In this document: positions 1 through 9,837 of the stretch, one piece after another
Position numbering within the stretch: the first letter of the stretch is position 1
Layout of the letters: each line of letters begins with the position of its first letter
Assembly: GCA_036924855.1 (NCBI GenBank)
Contig: JBAGRP010000001.1
Coordinates: 2,170,001-2,234,000, forward strand
Source: Nitrobacteraceae bacterium AZCC 2146
GTDB taxonomy: Bacteria; Pseudomonadota; Alphaproteobacteria; Rhizobiales; Xanthobacteraceae
Direction of reading: 5' to 3'
Length of the DNA: 64,000 nt
Translations under genes and position numbers: made by a program
Notes under the pieces: generated by a model
The model's input: the letters and a program-made list of their open reading frames with translations, nothing else
Database searches by the model: none
What the model was told of the DNA's origin: nothing

Positions 1-868
1 TCTCTTCAATTTTGACTTGCGAAAAGTCTGCCACCACATCGGGCTGGATGTAGCGTTTGGGATCGTGCACCTCGTAGAGCAACTGCTCCTTGCAGGTCGC
101 CGAGGTTACCGCACCACCGGAGCCGACGACCTTGGTGATGACCAGCGATCCGTCCTCGCTGACCTCGCCGATCGGGAAACCGAGCCGCGCGAGGCCATGT
201 ACATCCTTGAAGCCGGGATCGGCGAAATAGCCGCCGGTGATCTGTCCCGCGCATTCCAAGAGATGGCCGGCGACGGTGCCCTGCCCCAGCAAATTCCAGT
301 CGTCCATCGCCCAGCCGAACGCATGGATCATCGGCGCCAGAAACAGCGCGGGATCCGACGCGCGGCCGGTGATGACAATATCGGCGCCGGCGTTCAATGC
401 CTCCGCCATCGGCGCGACGCCGAGATAGGCATTGGCCGACAGCACGCGATTGCCGAGCTGGCGCATGGTTCCGTCGATCTCCAGCATCGGAAGGTCGCTG
501 TCCTTGCAGGCGTCGAGCACGTCGTCGCCGACGACCGCCGCGATCTTCAGCGACGACAGCCCGAGCGATCTGGCGATTTCGGCGATCTTGCGCGCCGCCG
601 CCACCGGATTGGCCGCGCCCATATTGGTGACGAGTTTGATGCCCTTGGCGGCGCAGATCGGCAGCACCGCGCGCATCCGCTCTTCGAGCAGCGGATCATA
701 TCCGCCGTCGGGATTTTTCATCCGCGCCTGCTGCGCCAGCGCCACGGTGCGCTCACCCAGGCACTCGAAGACCAGGTACTGGATGTCGCCCTTTTCGGCG
801 AGTTCGACCGCAGGCTCGATGCGATCGCCGGAATAGCCGGCACCGGAGCCGATCCTTATACTGCGCAA
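1..868 (-). CDS. AtuA-like acyclic terpene utilisation protein (3' end beyond window)
   Basis: The minus strand reads open from a TTG codon at 868 off the left edge, giving 289 visible residues. The start reads MRSIRIGSGAGYSGDRIEPA, which matches the glycine-rich N-terminus of the AtuA / DUF1446 family. Later segments such as MGAANPVAAARK and ITGRASDPALFLAP also fit that family. AtuA proteins belong to acyclic terpene and leucine-type catabolism, but the biochemical step is poorly defined. TTG is chosen because an in-frame TAG lies about 30 bases upstream and no ATG lies between. The C-terminus is cut by the window edge. The gene diverges from the thiolase operon starting at 1078, consistent with a shared acyl-CoA role (inference). 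Confidence 0.85.
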   Translation of the reverse strand, partial: MRSIRIGSGAGYSGDRIEPAVELAEKGDIQYLVFECLGERTVALAQQARMKNPDGGYDPLLEERMRAVLPICAAKGIKLVTNMGAANPVAAARKIAEIARSLGLSSLKIAAVVGDDVLDACKDSDLPMLEIDGTMRQLGNRVLSANAYLGVAPMAEALNAGADIVITGRASDPALFLAPMIHAFGWAMDDWNLLGQGTVAGHLLECAGQITGGYFADPGFKDVHGLARLGFPIGEVSEDGSLVITKVVGSGGAVTSATCKEQLLYEVHDPKRYIQPDVVADFSQVKIEE

Positions 869-1077
869 AATAGTCTCGGCATGTTCGCTCCGCGGAATTT
901 TGAACTAGCCTACCCCGTCTGGTTGCAGCTGTACAAGCATCACGCTTTTTCCGCTGCGCGGTGAGCAGATACGGCCATGCAGCGGCGGCGCTGGACCGTT
1001 GACGCCGGAACGTGGAATGTCCATCAAGACCACAACGAGCGGGGCCGATGTCCCCGCCTTAGGGAGAGAACGACGAC

Positions 1078-1491
1078 ATGGCCGAACCTGCGCGCGCGCG
1101 CCCGAAACCGACACCGGAAACCCAGCATTTCTGGGATGGCACGCAATCCGGCGAACTGCGCCTGCAGCGCTGCGACGACTGCGCCAACGTTTATTTTCCG
1201 CCGCGCCCGTTTTGTCCCTCCTGCGCCTCACGTAAGGTCAGCATCTTCAAGGCCTCCGGCAAGGCGACGCTGTACAGCTACGTCATCAACCATCGGCCCG
1301 CCGCCCCCGGTTTCACGCCGCCCTATGCGATTGCCGTGGTCGAACTCGAGGAAGGCCCGCGGATGATGAGCAACATCATCGATTGTCCGCAGACCCCGGA
1401 GGCGCTCGAACTCGACATGAAGCTCGAAGTCGCGTTCGAGAAGCTCGACGACAAGATCACCCTTCCCCAGTTCCGTCCGGCGAAAGGCTGA
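1078..1491 (+). CDS. Zinc-ribbon OB-fold protein (DUF35 type)
   Basis: This 137-residue protein has a four-cysteine zinc ribbon (Cys32, Cys35, Cys46, Cys49; CDDC and CPSC) followed by an OB-fold segment. That is the DUF35 architecture, and the length is normal for it. These proteins act as partner subunits of SCP2-type thiolases and are thought to help bind or channel acyl-CoA. A GGGAGA ribosome binding site lies about 8 bases before the ATG. The stop is followed after 4 bases by the thiolase start, so the two are almost certainly one operon and one complex. Family assignment is strong; the substrate is unknown. Confidence 0.92.
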   Translation: MAEPARARPKPTPETQHFWDGTQSGELRLQRCDDCANVYFPPRPFCPSCASRKVSIFKASGKATLYSYVINHRPAAPGFTPPYAIAVVELEEGPRMMSNIIDCPQTPEALELDMKLEVAFEKLDDKITLPQFRPAKG

Positions 1492-1495
1492 TACC

Positions 1496-2635
1496 ATGCG
1501 CAGAAACGCAGTCGCCGTCGTCGGCGCAGCCGAAACCACCGAACTCGGCGTCATTCCCAACATGTCGCAGTTGCAGTTGCATGCAGACGCGGCGCTCAAT
1601 GCGATCGCCGATGCCGGACTGAAGCTGTCCGATATCGATGGTATCGCCACCGCGGTGGAGACACCGCAGCAGATCGCACATTACCTCGGCATCACCCCGA
1701 CCTGGGTCGATGGCACCTCGGTGGGCGGCTGTTCGTTCATGCTGCATGTTCGCCACGCGGCCGCTGCGATCGAGGCCGGGCTGTGCAAGACCGTGCTGAT
1801 TACGCATGCCGAAAGCGGCAAGTCGATGATCGGCAAGCTGCCGCGCTCGATCCCCGCCGACAGCCTGCAGGGCCAGTTCGAGGCACCGTTCGGTGTCTAC
1901 GGTCCGCCGAGCATGTTTCCGATTCCGGTGCTGCGCTACATGAAGACCCACGGCATCACCCACGAGCAGATCGCCTCGGTGGCGGTGGTACAGCGCGAAT
2001 GGGCGGCGAAGAATCCGCGCGCCACCATGAAGGCGCCGATATTAGTCGAGGACGTGCTGAACTCGAAGATGATCGCCTACCCGTTCCGCATCCTGCAATG
2101 CTGCCTCGTCACCGATGGCGGCGGCGCGCTGATCCTCACCTCGGCCGATCGCGCCAAGGATTTCCCGAACAAGCCGGTCTATATCCTCGGCACCGGCGAG
2201 AGCGTGGAAACGCCGATGGTCAGCCAGATGAAGACGTTCGACTCCTCGCGCGCGTTCACGGTCGCAGGACCGACGGCGTTTCGCGAGGCCGGCATCGCGC
2301 ACAAGGACGTCGATCATCTGATGATCTACGATGCCTTCGCGCATCTGCCGCTGTACGGCCTCGGCGATCTCGGCTTCATGCCGCATGAAGAAACCGGCAA
2401 GTTCATCGCCGACGGCAACACCCGCGCCGGCGGCAAGCTGCCGATGAACACCAATGGCGGCGGCCTCAGCTACATGCATTCCGGCATGTACGGCATGTAT
2501 GCGCTGCAGGAAAGCGTGCGGCAGATGCGCGGCATCGCGCCGGCGCAGGTGCCGGGCGCCAAGATTTCCGTCTGCCACGGCGTCGGCGGCATGTTCGCCG
2601 CGTCGGGGACGGTGATTTTTACCAACGAGAATTAG
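1496..2635 (+). CDS. SCP2-type thiolase / acetyl-CoA acetyltransferase-like
   Basis: This 379-residue protein belongs to the SCP-x/SCP2 thiolase branch that works with DUF35 partners. The likely nucleophile is Cys79 (VGGCSF), and a CHGVGG motif at about 360-365 carries the second catalytic cysteine. Expected chemistry is thiolytic cleavage or a condensation on acyl-CoA, in the cytoplasm. The upstream gene (1078-1491) is the zinc-ribbon partner, 4 bases away. A palindromic repeat at 2638-2763 separates it from the next SDR gene. Such enzymes are often found in steroid and branched-chain catabolic clusters, but nothing here fixes the substrate. Confidence 0.9.
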   Translation: MRRNAVAVVGAAETTELGVIPNMSQLQLHADAALNAIADAGLKLSDIDGIATAVETPQQIAHYLGITPTWVDGTSVGGCSFMLHVRHAAAAIEAGLCKTVLITHAESGKSMIGKLPRSIPADSLQGQFEAPFGVYGPPSMFPIPVLRYMKTHGITHEQIASVAVVQREWAAKNPRATMKAPILVEDVLNSKMIAYPFRILQCCLVTDGGGALILTSADRAKDFPNKPVYILGTGESVETPMVSQMKTFDSSRAFTVAGPTAFREAGIAHKDVDHLMIYDAFAHLPLYGLGDLGFMPHEETGKFIADGNTRAGGKLPMNTNGGGLSYMHSGMYGMYALQESVRQMRGIAPAQVPGAKISVCHGVGGMFAASGTVIFTNEN

Positions 2636-2637
2636 CT

Positions 2638-2763
2638 GTCGTTCCGGGATGCACTGCGGTCGGCGAAGCCGGCCGGAGTGCAGACCCGGAACCCCGATAT
2701 GTTCATCTCATCTCGGGATTCCGGGTTCACTCGCTGCTGACGCCGCTCCTGCCCCGGAATGAC
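2638..2763. repeat. Intergenic palindromic repeat (gttccggg...ccccggaatgac type)
   Basis: A stretch begins gtcgttccggg and ends ccccggaatgac, so its ends are inverted copies of each other. It contains an internal stem (gcact-gcgg ... ccgg-agtgc). A shorter relative lies at 14705-14760. It fills nearly the whole gap between the thiolase and the SDR gene and may act as an mRNA stabilising or terminating structure (inference). Confidence 0.7.
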
Positions 2764-2807
2764 AATTTGAAACAATCGAACCAAACTCACCACCACAGGA
2801 AACCAAC

Positions 2808-3728
2808 ATGGCTGAAGTCAAATCACTGCAGGATAAAGTCGTCGTCGTCACCGGCGCGGGCCGCGGCATCGGCCGCGAAATCGCGCTGCTCTGCGCCGCG
2901 GAAGGCGCCAAGGTCGTGGTCAACGATCCCGGCGTCGCCGCCGACGGATCGGGCGACAACGCAGCTCCGGCGGAAGAAGTGGTCGAAGAGATCAAGAAGC
3001 GCGGTGGCACGGCAATCGCCAATTTCGAGACGGTCGCGGAAGCCATCCCCGCCAGCAAGATCATCAAGATGGCGGTCGACACCTATGGCAAGCTCGACGG
3101 CGTCGTGAACAATGCCGGCATTCTGCGCGACGCGATCTTCCACAAGATGAGCATCGACGCCTTCGAGTCGGTGATCAAGGTGCATCTGATGGGCTCGTTC
3201 TACACCTCGCATGCCGCGGCGCGGCTGTTTCGCGAGCAGGAGAGCGGCGCCTTCGTGCACTTCACCTCGACCTCCGGCCTGATCGGCAATTTCGGCCAGG
3301 CCAATTACGCCGCGGCCAAGCTCGGCATCGTCGGCCTGTCGAAGTCGATCGCGCTGGACATGAACCGCTACAATGTCCGCTCCAACTGCGTCTCGCCGTT
3401 CGCCTGGAGCCGTCTGATTGGTACCATTCCGGCGGAAACCGAAGCCGAGAAAATCCGCGTCGCGCGGATGCAGCAGATGGGCCCGGAAAAGATCGCGCCA
3501 CTGTCGGCATTCCTGCTCTCCGACGCCGCCAAGGACGTCACCGGGCAGATTTTTGCCGTGCGCATGAACGAGATCTTCCTGATGGGCCAGTCGCGCCCGC
3601 TGCGTTCGATCCACCGCGACGGCGGCTGGACCCCGCAGACCATCGCCGAACACGGCATGCCGGCGCTGAAGTCATCGTTCTACAAGCTGGACCGTTCGGC
3701 TGACATCTTTAGCTGGGACGCAATTTAA
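2808..3728 (+). CDS. SDR-family oxidoreductase (3-hydroxyacyl-CoA dehydrogenase-like)
   Basis: This 306-residue short-chain dehydrogenase has the nucleotide-binding motif VTGAGRGIGRE near residues 15-25, the NNAG motif, and the catalytic YAAAK in NYAAAKLGIVG. The sequence and extra length resemble the dehydrogenase domain of multifunctional enzyme type 2 (17-beta-HSD4), which oxidises 3-hydroxyacyl-CoA with NAD. It follows the thiolase on the same strand, which fits a beta-oxidation role. The ATG at 2808 is preceded by ccaac without a strong Shine-Dalgarno site. SDR assignment is certain; the substrate is inferred. Confidence 0.9.
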   Translation: MAEVKSLQDKVVVVTGAGRGIGREIALLCAAEGAKVVVNDPGVAADGSGDNAAPAEEVVEEIKKRGGTAIANFETVAEAIPASKIIKMAVDTYGKLDGVVNNAGILRDAIFHKMSIDAFESVIKVHLMGSFYTSHAAARLFREQESGAFVHFTSTSGLIGNFGQANYAAAKLGIVGLSKSIALDMNRYNVRSNCVSPFAWSRLIGTIPAETEAEKIRVARMQQMGPEKIAPLSAFLLSDAAKDVTGQIFAVRMNEIFLMGQSRPLRSIHRDGGWTPQTIAEHGMPALKSSFYKLDRSADIFSWDAI

Positions 3729-3743
3729 GAAGCCAGCACGCGT

Positions 3744-3772
3744 AGCCCGGGTTGAAGCGCGAAACCTGGGCT
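3744..3772. repeat. Short inverted repeat, possible terminator
   Basis: The arms AGCCCGGGTT and AACCTGGGCT (one mismatched pair) enclose a 9-base loop, 15 bases after the SDR stop codon. There is no clear T tract, so it is either a weak terminator or a copy of a dispersed REP-like element. Confidence 0.5.
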
Positions 3773-3927
3773 GCGCGTCCTCAACGCGCAGCGCAGCAAT
3801 TTTCGCTTGCCAGAATTTTCGCACCGCCAAATTTCTTCCGTCGTCTGAAACTCCGAACCTCGGCCACAGTTTGGGCCGAATGCCCTCTGCACAATCAGAG
3901 GTCGTATAAAAATTCGGAGGAAACCTG

Positions 3928-5043
3928 ATGACGACGCATCTCGCCAACTCGCAAGACGATTCCGGACCGCACCACGAGACCCTCGATCGCCGCGGCCTGC
4001 TGCGCGGCGCGGCGGCACTGGCCGCGACCGCGATGGTCGCAACCGACGCATCGGCGCGTAACTTCAATCGCGGCACCGAGCCGCAACGTTATCCCGATCC
4101 CGACATTGTCGTCATCGACGACAAGCGCTTCAAGGCCAAGGTCGGCAACACCACCATCAAGCGCCTCTACACCGGATGCCTGTGGGCAGAGGGACCGGCC
4201 TGGAATGCGCAGGGCCGCTTTCTGATCTGGAGCGATATCCCTAACGACCGCCAGCTGCGCTATCTCGACGATGACGGCCACATCTCGGAACGGTTTCGCG
4301 CGCCCTCCAATGAAAGCAATGGCAATACTTTCGATACCGAGGGTCGGCAACTGACGGCCGAGCGCACGAGGCTGGTTCGCTTCGAGCACAATGGCGGCAC
4401 CACGGTGCTTGCTGAACAGGCTGGCGGCAAGCAGCTTAACGGGCCGAACGATATGGTGGTCCATCCCAACGACAAGTCGATCTGGTTCACCGACCCCGGC
4501 TATGGCGCGATCAACCTTTATGAGGGTCAGCGCACCAATACCGGCTCGAACCAGCCGTACCAGAAGGAAGCGGTGTACCGGATCGATAGTCAGTCCGGTC
4601 AGATCAGCAAGGTCGCCGACGAGCCGTTCAAACCGAACGGCATCGCCTTCAGCGCGGACTACAAGAAGCTCTATGTCTGCGACACCGGCATCACGCATTA
4701 TCCAAACGCCAAAAATATCGTCTGGCAGTATGACATCGACGGCGCCAAACTTTCCAATGCCCGCGCCTTGATCGACATGACGCTGGACGGCAAGTCCGGC
4801 TTTCCGGATGGGCTGCGGGTCGATACCGAGGGCAACATCTGGGTCGGCGCCGGCTGGGTCGGCGATGGTTATGACGGCGTCCAGATCTTCGCGCCAGACG
4901 GCCAGCGCATCGGCCAGATCCGCCTGCCGGAAACCTGCGCCAACGTCTGCTTCGGCGGCAAGAAGCGCAACCGCCTGTTCATGACCGCGAGCCAGTCGCT
5001 CTATGCGGTGTATGTGGAGACGCAGGGCGCGCATTTCTGTTGA
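3928..5043 (+). CDS. SMP-30/gluconolactonase-type protein, Tat-exported
   Basis: This 371-residue protein starts with a Tat-type signal: twin arginines at 21-22 (DRRGLLRG), then an alanine-rich hydrophobic stretch ending near ASA about residue 44. The rest matches the SMP-30 / gluconolaconase beta-propeller family (LNGPNDMVVHP, WFTDPGYG, KPNGIAFS, FPDGLRVDTEGNIWVG). Such enzymes hydrolyse sugar or other lactones with a divalent metal; here it would act in the periplasm. An AATTCGGAGG ribosome site lies just before the ATG. It stands alone between two repeat-containing gaps. The substrate is unknown. Confidence 0.9.
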   Translation: MTTHLANSQDDSGPHHETLDRRGLLRGAAALAATAMVATDASARNFNRGTEPQRYPDPDIVVIDDKRFKAKVGNTTIKRLYTGCLWAEGPAWNAQGRFLIWSDIPNDRQLRYLDDDGHISERFRAPSNESNGNTFDTEGRQLTAERTRLVRFEHNGGTTVLAEQAGGKQLNGPNDMVVHPNDKSIWFTDPGYGAINLYEGQRTNTGSNQPYQKEAVYRIDSQSGQISKVADEPFKPNGIAFSADYKKLYVCDTGITHYPNAKNIVWQYDIDGAKLSNARALIDMTLDGKSGFPDGLRVDTEGNIWVGAGWVGDGYDGVQIFAPDGQRIGQIRLPETCANVCFGGKKRNRLFMTASQSLYAVYVETQGAHFC

Positions 5044-5068
5044 GGGGACCGCCTGCGGCCCCATTCGC

Positions 5069-5153
5069 CGTCATGGCCGGGCTTGCCCCGGCCACCCACG
5101 CCTTCCGCGAACGAGGCCAAGGCGTGGATACCCGGCATACGCCGGGCATGACG
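5069..5153. repeat. Palindromic repeat (cgtcatggccggg...gccgggcatgacg)
   Basis: The outer ends cgtcatggccggg and gccgggcatgacg are imperfect inverted copies, with a second nested pair (cacgcctt / aaggcgtg) inside. This is a different family from the tcattgcgagg elements and resembles dispersed elements of Rhodopseudomonas-type genomes. Confidence 0.75.
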
Positions 5154-5181
5154 TGGCGAGAGAGTGCGCAACACTCTCAGC

Positions 5182-5271
5182 CGTCATTGCGAGGAGCCCT
5201 TGCGACGAAGCAATCCAGTCTTCGCTTGCGGCTTTCTGGATTGCTTCGTCGCTTCGCTCCTCGCAATGACG
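5182..5271. repeat. Palindromic REP-like element, copy 1 (cgtcattgcgagg family)
   Basis: The element runs from cgtcattgcgaggagc to gctcctcgcaatgacg, with inner arms gaagcaatccag and ctggattgcttc. Both sets of arms are inverted, so the whole folds as one long hairpin. It lies 2 bases before the PEP carboxylase stop codon side and could act as a bidirectional terminator. Five more copies lie in this window. Confidence 0.85.
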
Positions 5272-5272
5272 A

Positions 5273-8059
5273 CTACCCGCTGTTCCTTAACCCCGCCGAA
5301 ATCCCGTTGATCGTGAGCTGAATCCCGCGCAGCACCTGCTCGTCGGGATTTTGCGCGCGGTGTTCTTTCAGCAGTTCGACCTGCACGTGGTTGAGCGGGT
5401 CGAGATAGGGGAAGCGGTTGCGGATCGAGCGGTCGAGCAGCGGATTGCCCTGCAGCAGCCGGTCCTGGCCCATGATGTCCAGGAGCGTCTCGATCGACAG
5501 ATGCCATTCGCGGCGGATGCGGCCGAAGATGGTTTCGCGCAACGCCACGTCCGGCACCAGCTCGGCATAGCGCGAGGCGATGGCGATGGAGCTTTTCGCG
5601 AGCACCATGTCCATGTTCGACAGCAGCGTGCGGAAGAACGGCCATTCGCGGTGCATCTCCTGCAGGAACGGCATGCCCTTGTCGGGATGTTCGACGAGCC
5701 AGGCTTCCACTGCGCTGCCAAAGCCGTACCATCCCGGCAGCATCAGACGGCACTGCGCCCAGCTGAACACCCAGGGAATTGCGCGCAGATCTTCGATGGC
5801 GCGGGTCTTCTTGCGCGACGCCGGACGGCTACCGATGTTGAGCGTCGAGATTTCGGTGATGACGGTGGATTCCCAGAAGTAGTCGACAAAGCCGTCGGTC
5901 TCGTAGACCAGGTTGCGATAGGCCTTGAAGGCCAGCGCGGAGAGTTGCTCCATGGTCTCCAGATATTCGCCCGATGGCGCGCTATGCTTGGGCGACAACA
6001 AGCTGGCTTCCAGCGTCGCGGCGGCAAGAATCTCCAGATTGTTGCGGCCGACTTCGGCATTGGAATATTTGCTGGAGATGATCTCGCCCTGCTCGGTGAT
6101 GCGGATCTGGCCGTCCACCGCGCCGCCGGGCTGCGCCAGGATGGCGTCATAGCTCGGGCCGCCGCCGCGGCCGACCGAGCCGCCGCGACCATGAAACAGG
6201 CGAAGCCGGACGCCATGGCGCTCGAACACTTTTACCAGACCGATCTCGGCCTTGTACAATTCCCAGCCGGAGGTGACGAAGCCGCCATCCTTGTTGCTGT
6301 CGGAATAGCCGAGCATCACTTCCTGCACGGCGCCGCGGCTGTCCACCAGCTTGCGATAGTCATGCAGCGACAGCAGCCGGTCCATGATCGCGGCGGAAGC
6401 CTGCAGATCCTCGATGGTCTCGAACAGCGGCACGATGTTGATGGCGCTGCGGCCGGCGGAATCGACGAGGCCGACCTCCTTCAGCAGCAGAGCCACTTCC
6501 AGCATGTCGGACACGCCCTTGCACATCGAGATGATGCACTGGGGAATCGCGTTGACGCCGAATTTGTGGTGGACTTCCGCCGCCGCGCGGAACAGTGCGA
6601 GTTCGTTAAGCGTTTCCTCGCTGTATTTCACGAACAGCGACGCCAGCGGCCGGGTGGTGCGCAATTCGCTCGAAAGCAATGCGATCCGCGCCTCCTCGTT
6701 CAATGCCAGATAGGACGTGCCGGGGGTGGCGGCATCCATCAACTCGGCAATGGTACGTTCATGCACGGCGGAATTCTGCCGGATGTCGAGGCTGGCGAGA
6801 TAAAAGCCGAAGCAATCCGCGGCGCGGCGCAGCAGCCGTAGCCGGCCGCGCGCGATCACGCGGGAATTGTTGGAGATCAGCGAGCGATCGAGAATATCGA
6901 GATCGGCCTTGAACTCCTGCGCGCTGGCGTAAGGCGCGGCATGGCCAACTGGCGGCCGGCTGGTGTGCACGTCGAGTACCAATGCCGTGGCGGCGAGCCG
7001 CGCATAGATGCCCGACACCGCCAGCCGATACGGTTCGCCCACCCGGTGCGGCGACGGATCCGGCGAACGCTCGGCCAGCGCGCGTAGTTCTTCGGAGACA
7101 TCGGCGAGATGGGCGGCAAGCGACAGTTCGGAGCCCAGTACGTGCAACTCGTCGAGATAGAAGCTCATCACCCGGGTGCTCTGCAGCGCCAAGGTACCGC
7201 GCATCACATCGGCGGTGACGAAAGGATTGCCGTCGCGGTCGCCGCCGATCCAGCTGCCCATCCGCAGGAACGACGCCATGTCGCCGCTGCCGTCGGACAG
7301 GTCTTCGGCCTGCAACTTATCTTCCAGCGCGCAATGCAGCCGCGGCACCTCGCGCAAGAACGTGTAGTCGTAGAACGAAAGCCCGTTGGCGACCTCGTCG
7401 AGCACGGTGAGCTTGGTCCGGCGCAGCAGATTGGTCTGCCACAGCGTCAGCACTTCCCGACGCAATTGCTCCCCGGACGCCTCGATCTCCTCGGCCGTCA
7501 ACTGCATGCGCTCGCGCTCGTCCAGCAGCGCGGCGATTTCCATTTCGCGGTCGATGGTGCTCTTGCGGCGGACCTCGGTCGGATGCGCGGTCAGGACCGG
7601 ACTGACCAGCGCCTGCCCAAAAAAGCGGCGGAGCGCTGGAGCGTCGATGCCGGCCGCGTGCGCCCGCGCGATCGCGCCGGCCAGCGTCCCCTCGGTCGCC
7701 GCCGCGGCGCCGGAGCGCTGTGTCCGCATGCGGCGGATGTTGTTCTGGTCCTCGGCGATATTGGCGAGGTGAGAGAAATAGCTGAAGGCGCGGACGATGC
7801 GCACGGTCTCGGCGGTCGACATGCCGTCAAGGATGCCCTCGAGTTCGCGCCGCGCCGGCTTATCGTCGTCACGATGGAAGCGGATCGAGGTAGTGCGAAT
7901 GCGCTCGACGAGGTCGAACACCGCCTCGCCTTCCTGGTCGCGCACGGTGTCGCCGAGGATGCGGCCGAGCAGCCTTATATCTTCGCGAAGCCGCGCGTCG
8001 GCCTCCAGAGCGGCGACATCCTCGCCGCGGTTGGTCGAGGTCTCTTGATCGGATGGCAT
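5273..8059 (-). CDS. ppc: Phosphoenolpyruvate carboxylase
   Basis: The 928-residue product carboxylates PEP to oxaloacetate, replenishing the TCA cycle. Signature motifs are present: VLTAHPTE with the catalytic His at 159, [10 protein letters not shown], the glycine-rich [16 protein letters not shown], and the conserved C-terminal RNSG. The length is typical of the family. The ATG at 8059 (MPSDQETS) is preferred; one at 8065 is 2 codons upstream. The frame stays open further upstream to 8215, but that part runs into a REP element at 8174-8255 and looks non-coding. The gene is monocistronic, with repeats on both sides. Confidence 0.95.
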   Translation of the reverse strand: MPSDQETSTNRGEDVAALEADARLREDIRLLGRILGDTVRDQEGEAVFDLVERIRTTSIRFHRDDDKPARRELEGILDGMSTAETVRIVRAFSYFSHLANIAEDQNNIRRMRTQRSGAAAATEGTLAGAIARAHAAGIDAPALRRFFGQALVSPVLTAHPTEVRRKSTIDREMEIAALLDERERMQLTAEEIEASGEQLRREVLTLWQTNLLRRTKLTVLDEVANGLSFYDYTFLREVPRLHCALEDKLQAEDLSDGSGDMASFLRMGSWIGGDRDGNPFVTADVMRGTLALQSTRVMSFYLDELHVLGSELSLAAHLADVSEELRALAERSPDPSPHRVGEPYRLAVSGIYARLAATALVLDVHTSRPPVGHAAPYASAQEFKADLDILDRSLISNNSRVIARGRLRLLRRAADCFGFYLASLDIRQNSAVHERTIAELMDAATPGTSYLALNEEARIALLSSELRTTRPLASLFVKYSEETLNELALFRAAAEVHHKFGVNAIPQCIISMCKGVSDMLEVALLLKEVGLVDSAGRSAINIVPLFETIEDLQASAAIMDRLLSLHDYRKLVDSRGAVQEVMLGYSDSNKDGGFVTSGWELYKAEIGLVKVFERHGVRLRLFHGRGGSVGRGGGPSYDAILAQPGGAVDGQIRITEQGEIISSKYSNAEVGRNNLEILAAATLEASLLSPKHSAPSGEYLETMEQLSALAFKAYRNLVYETDGFVDYFWESTVITEISTLNIGSRPASRKKTRAIEDLRAIPWVFSWAQCRLMLPGWYGFGSAVEAWLVEHPDKGMPFLQEMHREWPFFRTLLSNMDMVLAKSSIAIASRYAELVPDVALRETIFGRIRREWHLSIETLLDIMGQDRLLQGNPLLDRSIRNRFPYLDPLNHVQVELLKEHRAQNPDEQVLRGIQLTINGISAGLRNSG

Positions 8060-8173
8060 GATCATGGATGACACGAGAATGCTCCAGGAAGTTGCCGGCT
8101 CCCTTGAGTCGCAAGTTTTTGCGCTGCACGCAAGGCCAAGATGCGGGCGCGGCGCAGTTAAGGCGCCTGCTTC

Positions 8174-8255
8174 ATCATTGCGAGGAGCCTTGCGACAAAG
8201 CAATCCAGTCTTCACTCACAGCTTTCTGGATTGCTTCGCTTCGGTCGCAATGACG
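8174..8255. repeat. Palindromic REP-like element, copy 2
   Basis: Same family as 5182-5271: tcattgcgaggagccttgcg ... caatgacg, with the inner inverted arms caatccag / ctggattg. It lies between the PEP carboxylase start and the stop of the acyl-CoA ligase, both on the minus strand. Confidence 0.85.
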
Positions 8256-8263
8256 CCGGAACT

Positions 8264-9814
8264 CTAGATCCTCCGCCCCGCACGCTCCCAATAGGGATCG
8301 CGCAGGCGGCGCTTGAAGATCTTGCCTGAATCCTCGCGCGGCAGGTTACTCTGGATCTCGATCTGCTTCGGTACCTTGTAGTCGGCCAGCGCCACCTTCA
8401 GCTGCGCGCGCACCGAAGCCAGGTCCAACACCACGCCGGGCTGCGGCTCGATCACCGCCATCAACGACTCGCCAAACTCTTCATCGGGTATCCCGAACAC
8501 CGCGCAGTCGTGCACGCCGGGCACAGCATGCAGTGCGGATTCGATTTCGGCGGGATAGATGTTGACGCCGCCGGAGATCACCATGTCGCGCTTGCGGTCG
8601 CAGATGAAGACGTAGCCGTCGGCGTCGATATAGCCGACATCGCCCGAGGTAATGAAACCGTCGCGGTCGATCTCGGCGCGCTTTTCCGGCTTGTTGTGAT
8701 AGGTGAAATCCGGATTGGCCGCGATGCGCGAATAGATTTCGCCGATCTCGCCCTGTGGCAGGATTTCGCCGTTATCACCGAGAAAGCGCAGCTCGGCGCC
8801 GGGTGAGATCTTGCCGACAGTACCCGGCTTCTTCAGCGCGTCTTCGGAACTGGCGAAGGTAACCGCGCCGGATTCGGTCGAGCCATAGAACTCGTAGATC
8901 ACCGGTCCCCACCACTCGATCATCGCGCGTTTCACATCCGCCGGGCATGGCGCTGCGGCATGGATGATATGGCGCAGCGACGACACGTCGTACTTGTTGC
9001 GCACTTCCGCAGGCAGCTTCATCAGCCGGATGAACATGGTCGGCACCATGAAGATGGTGTCGATCTTCTCGTCCTGGACGATCCGCAAGAATTCTTCCGG
9101 ATCGAAGCGCGGCATGATGACCAGCACGCCGCCGAGGCGGCCGCCGCGCAGGCCGAACGCATTCGGCGCGGAATGATACATGGGCCCCGGCAGCAGCGCG
9201 CGGGCGCCGGGCTTGAGGCCATAGATCATCGCCCGCATCCGATCGGTGGCGGCAGCCTGCTCCGGCGTCGGAGCGAAACGCCGCACGCCCTTGGGGGAGC
9301 CGGTGGTGCCAGACGTGTAGATCATGTTGTGCGGCTGCGGCAGCACCGGACCGTCGTAAGGCGCCTGCTCTTTCAGCCAGGCTTCCAGGTCGATCACGCC
9401 TTCGGGCGTACCGAGATGCCCACGATCGATCTTGTAGTTCGCAAGGATTTCCGGCGGCGGCTTGACGCTGAGCGCAATGATCCCTTCAGGAATCGCATCG
9501 CGCAGCTGATGCAGCATGTCGGCGTGGCCGATCAGCACCTTGGTGCCGGAATCCCTGATGACGTAGGTGATCTCTTCTGGCTTGAAATGCCAGTTCACCG
9601 GCACTGCATAGGCGCCGAGCTGCATCACCGCATAGGCGGATTCGAGAAACGCGATGTCGTTGCGCATCAGAATGCAGACGCTGTCGCCCTGCCTGACGCC
9701 GAGCCGCGACAGGCCGCCGGCGATGCGGCCGGCGCGTTCGTTGATGTCGGCAAAGCTGCGCCGGCGCTCGCCGCTGATGACGCCGAGGAACAGCGGAGTG
9801 TTGGTGTCGGTCAT
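8264..9814 (-). CDS. Acyl-CoA synthetase (AMP-forming)
   Basis: This 516-residue ANL-superfamily ligase activates a carboxylic acid through an acyl-AMP to the CoA thioester. Visible motifs are YTSGTTGSPKG (P-loop), YGSTESG, SGDVGYIDADGY, and the C-terminal lysine region DSGKIFKRRLRDPY. The ATG at 9814 (MTDTNTPL) is chosen, with AGGA about 10 bases upstream. A GTG at 9841 would overlap the preceding gene's TGA as GTGA and suggest translational coupling. It follows the enoyl-CoA hydratase on the same strand, so the two form an activation plus beta-oxidation operon. Substrate chain type is unknown. Confidence 0.92.
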   Translation of the reverse strand: MTDTNTPLFLGVISGERRRSFADINERAGRIAGGLSRLGVRQGDSVCILMRNDIAFLESAYAVMQLGAYAVPVNWHFKPEEITYVIRDSGTKVLIGHADMLHQLRDAIPEGIIALSVKPPPEILANYKIDRGHLGTPEGVIDLEAWLKEQAPYDGPVLPQPHNMIYTSGTTGSPKGVRRFAPTPEQAAATDRMRAMIYGLKPGARALLPGPMYHSAPNAFGLRGGRLGGVLVIMPRFDPEEFLRIVQDEKIDTIFMVPTMFIRLMKLPAEVRNKYDVSSLRHIIHAAAPCPADVKRAMIEWWGPVIYEFYGSTESGAVTFASSEDALKKPGTVGKISPGAELRFLGDNGEILPQGEIGEIYSRIAANPDFTYHNKPEKRAEIDRDGFITSGDVGYIDADGYVFICDRKRDMVISGGVNIYPAEIESALHAVPGVHDCAVFGIPDEEFGESLMAVIEPQPGVVLDLASVRAQLKVALADYKVPKQIEIQSNLPREDSGKIFKRRLRDPYWERAGRRI

Positions 9815-9837
9815 TGCGTGCACGTCCTGGTCCACGA

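Noticed and set aside
5351..6841. Long plus-strand frame opposite PEP carboxylase
   Set aside because: It is antisense to a highly conserved enzyme; the composition is that of a GC-rich shadow.
8060..8215. Upstream extension of the PEP carboxylase frame
   Set aside because: The extra 52 codons run into a REP-like element at 8174-8255 and have no conserved match to the enzyme's N-terminus. The ATG at 8059 is used.
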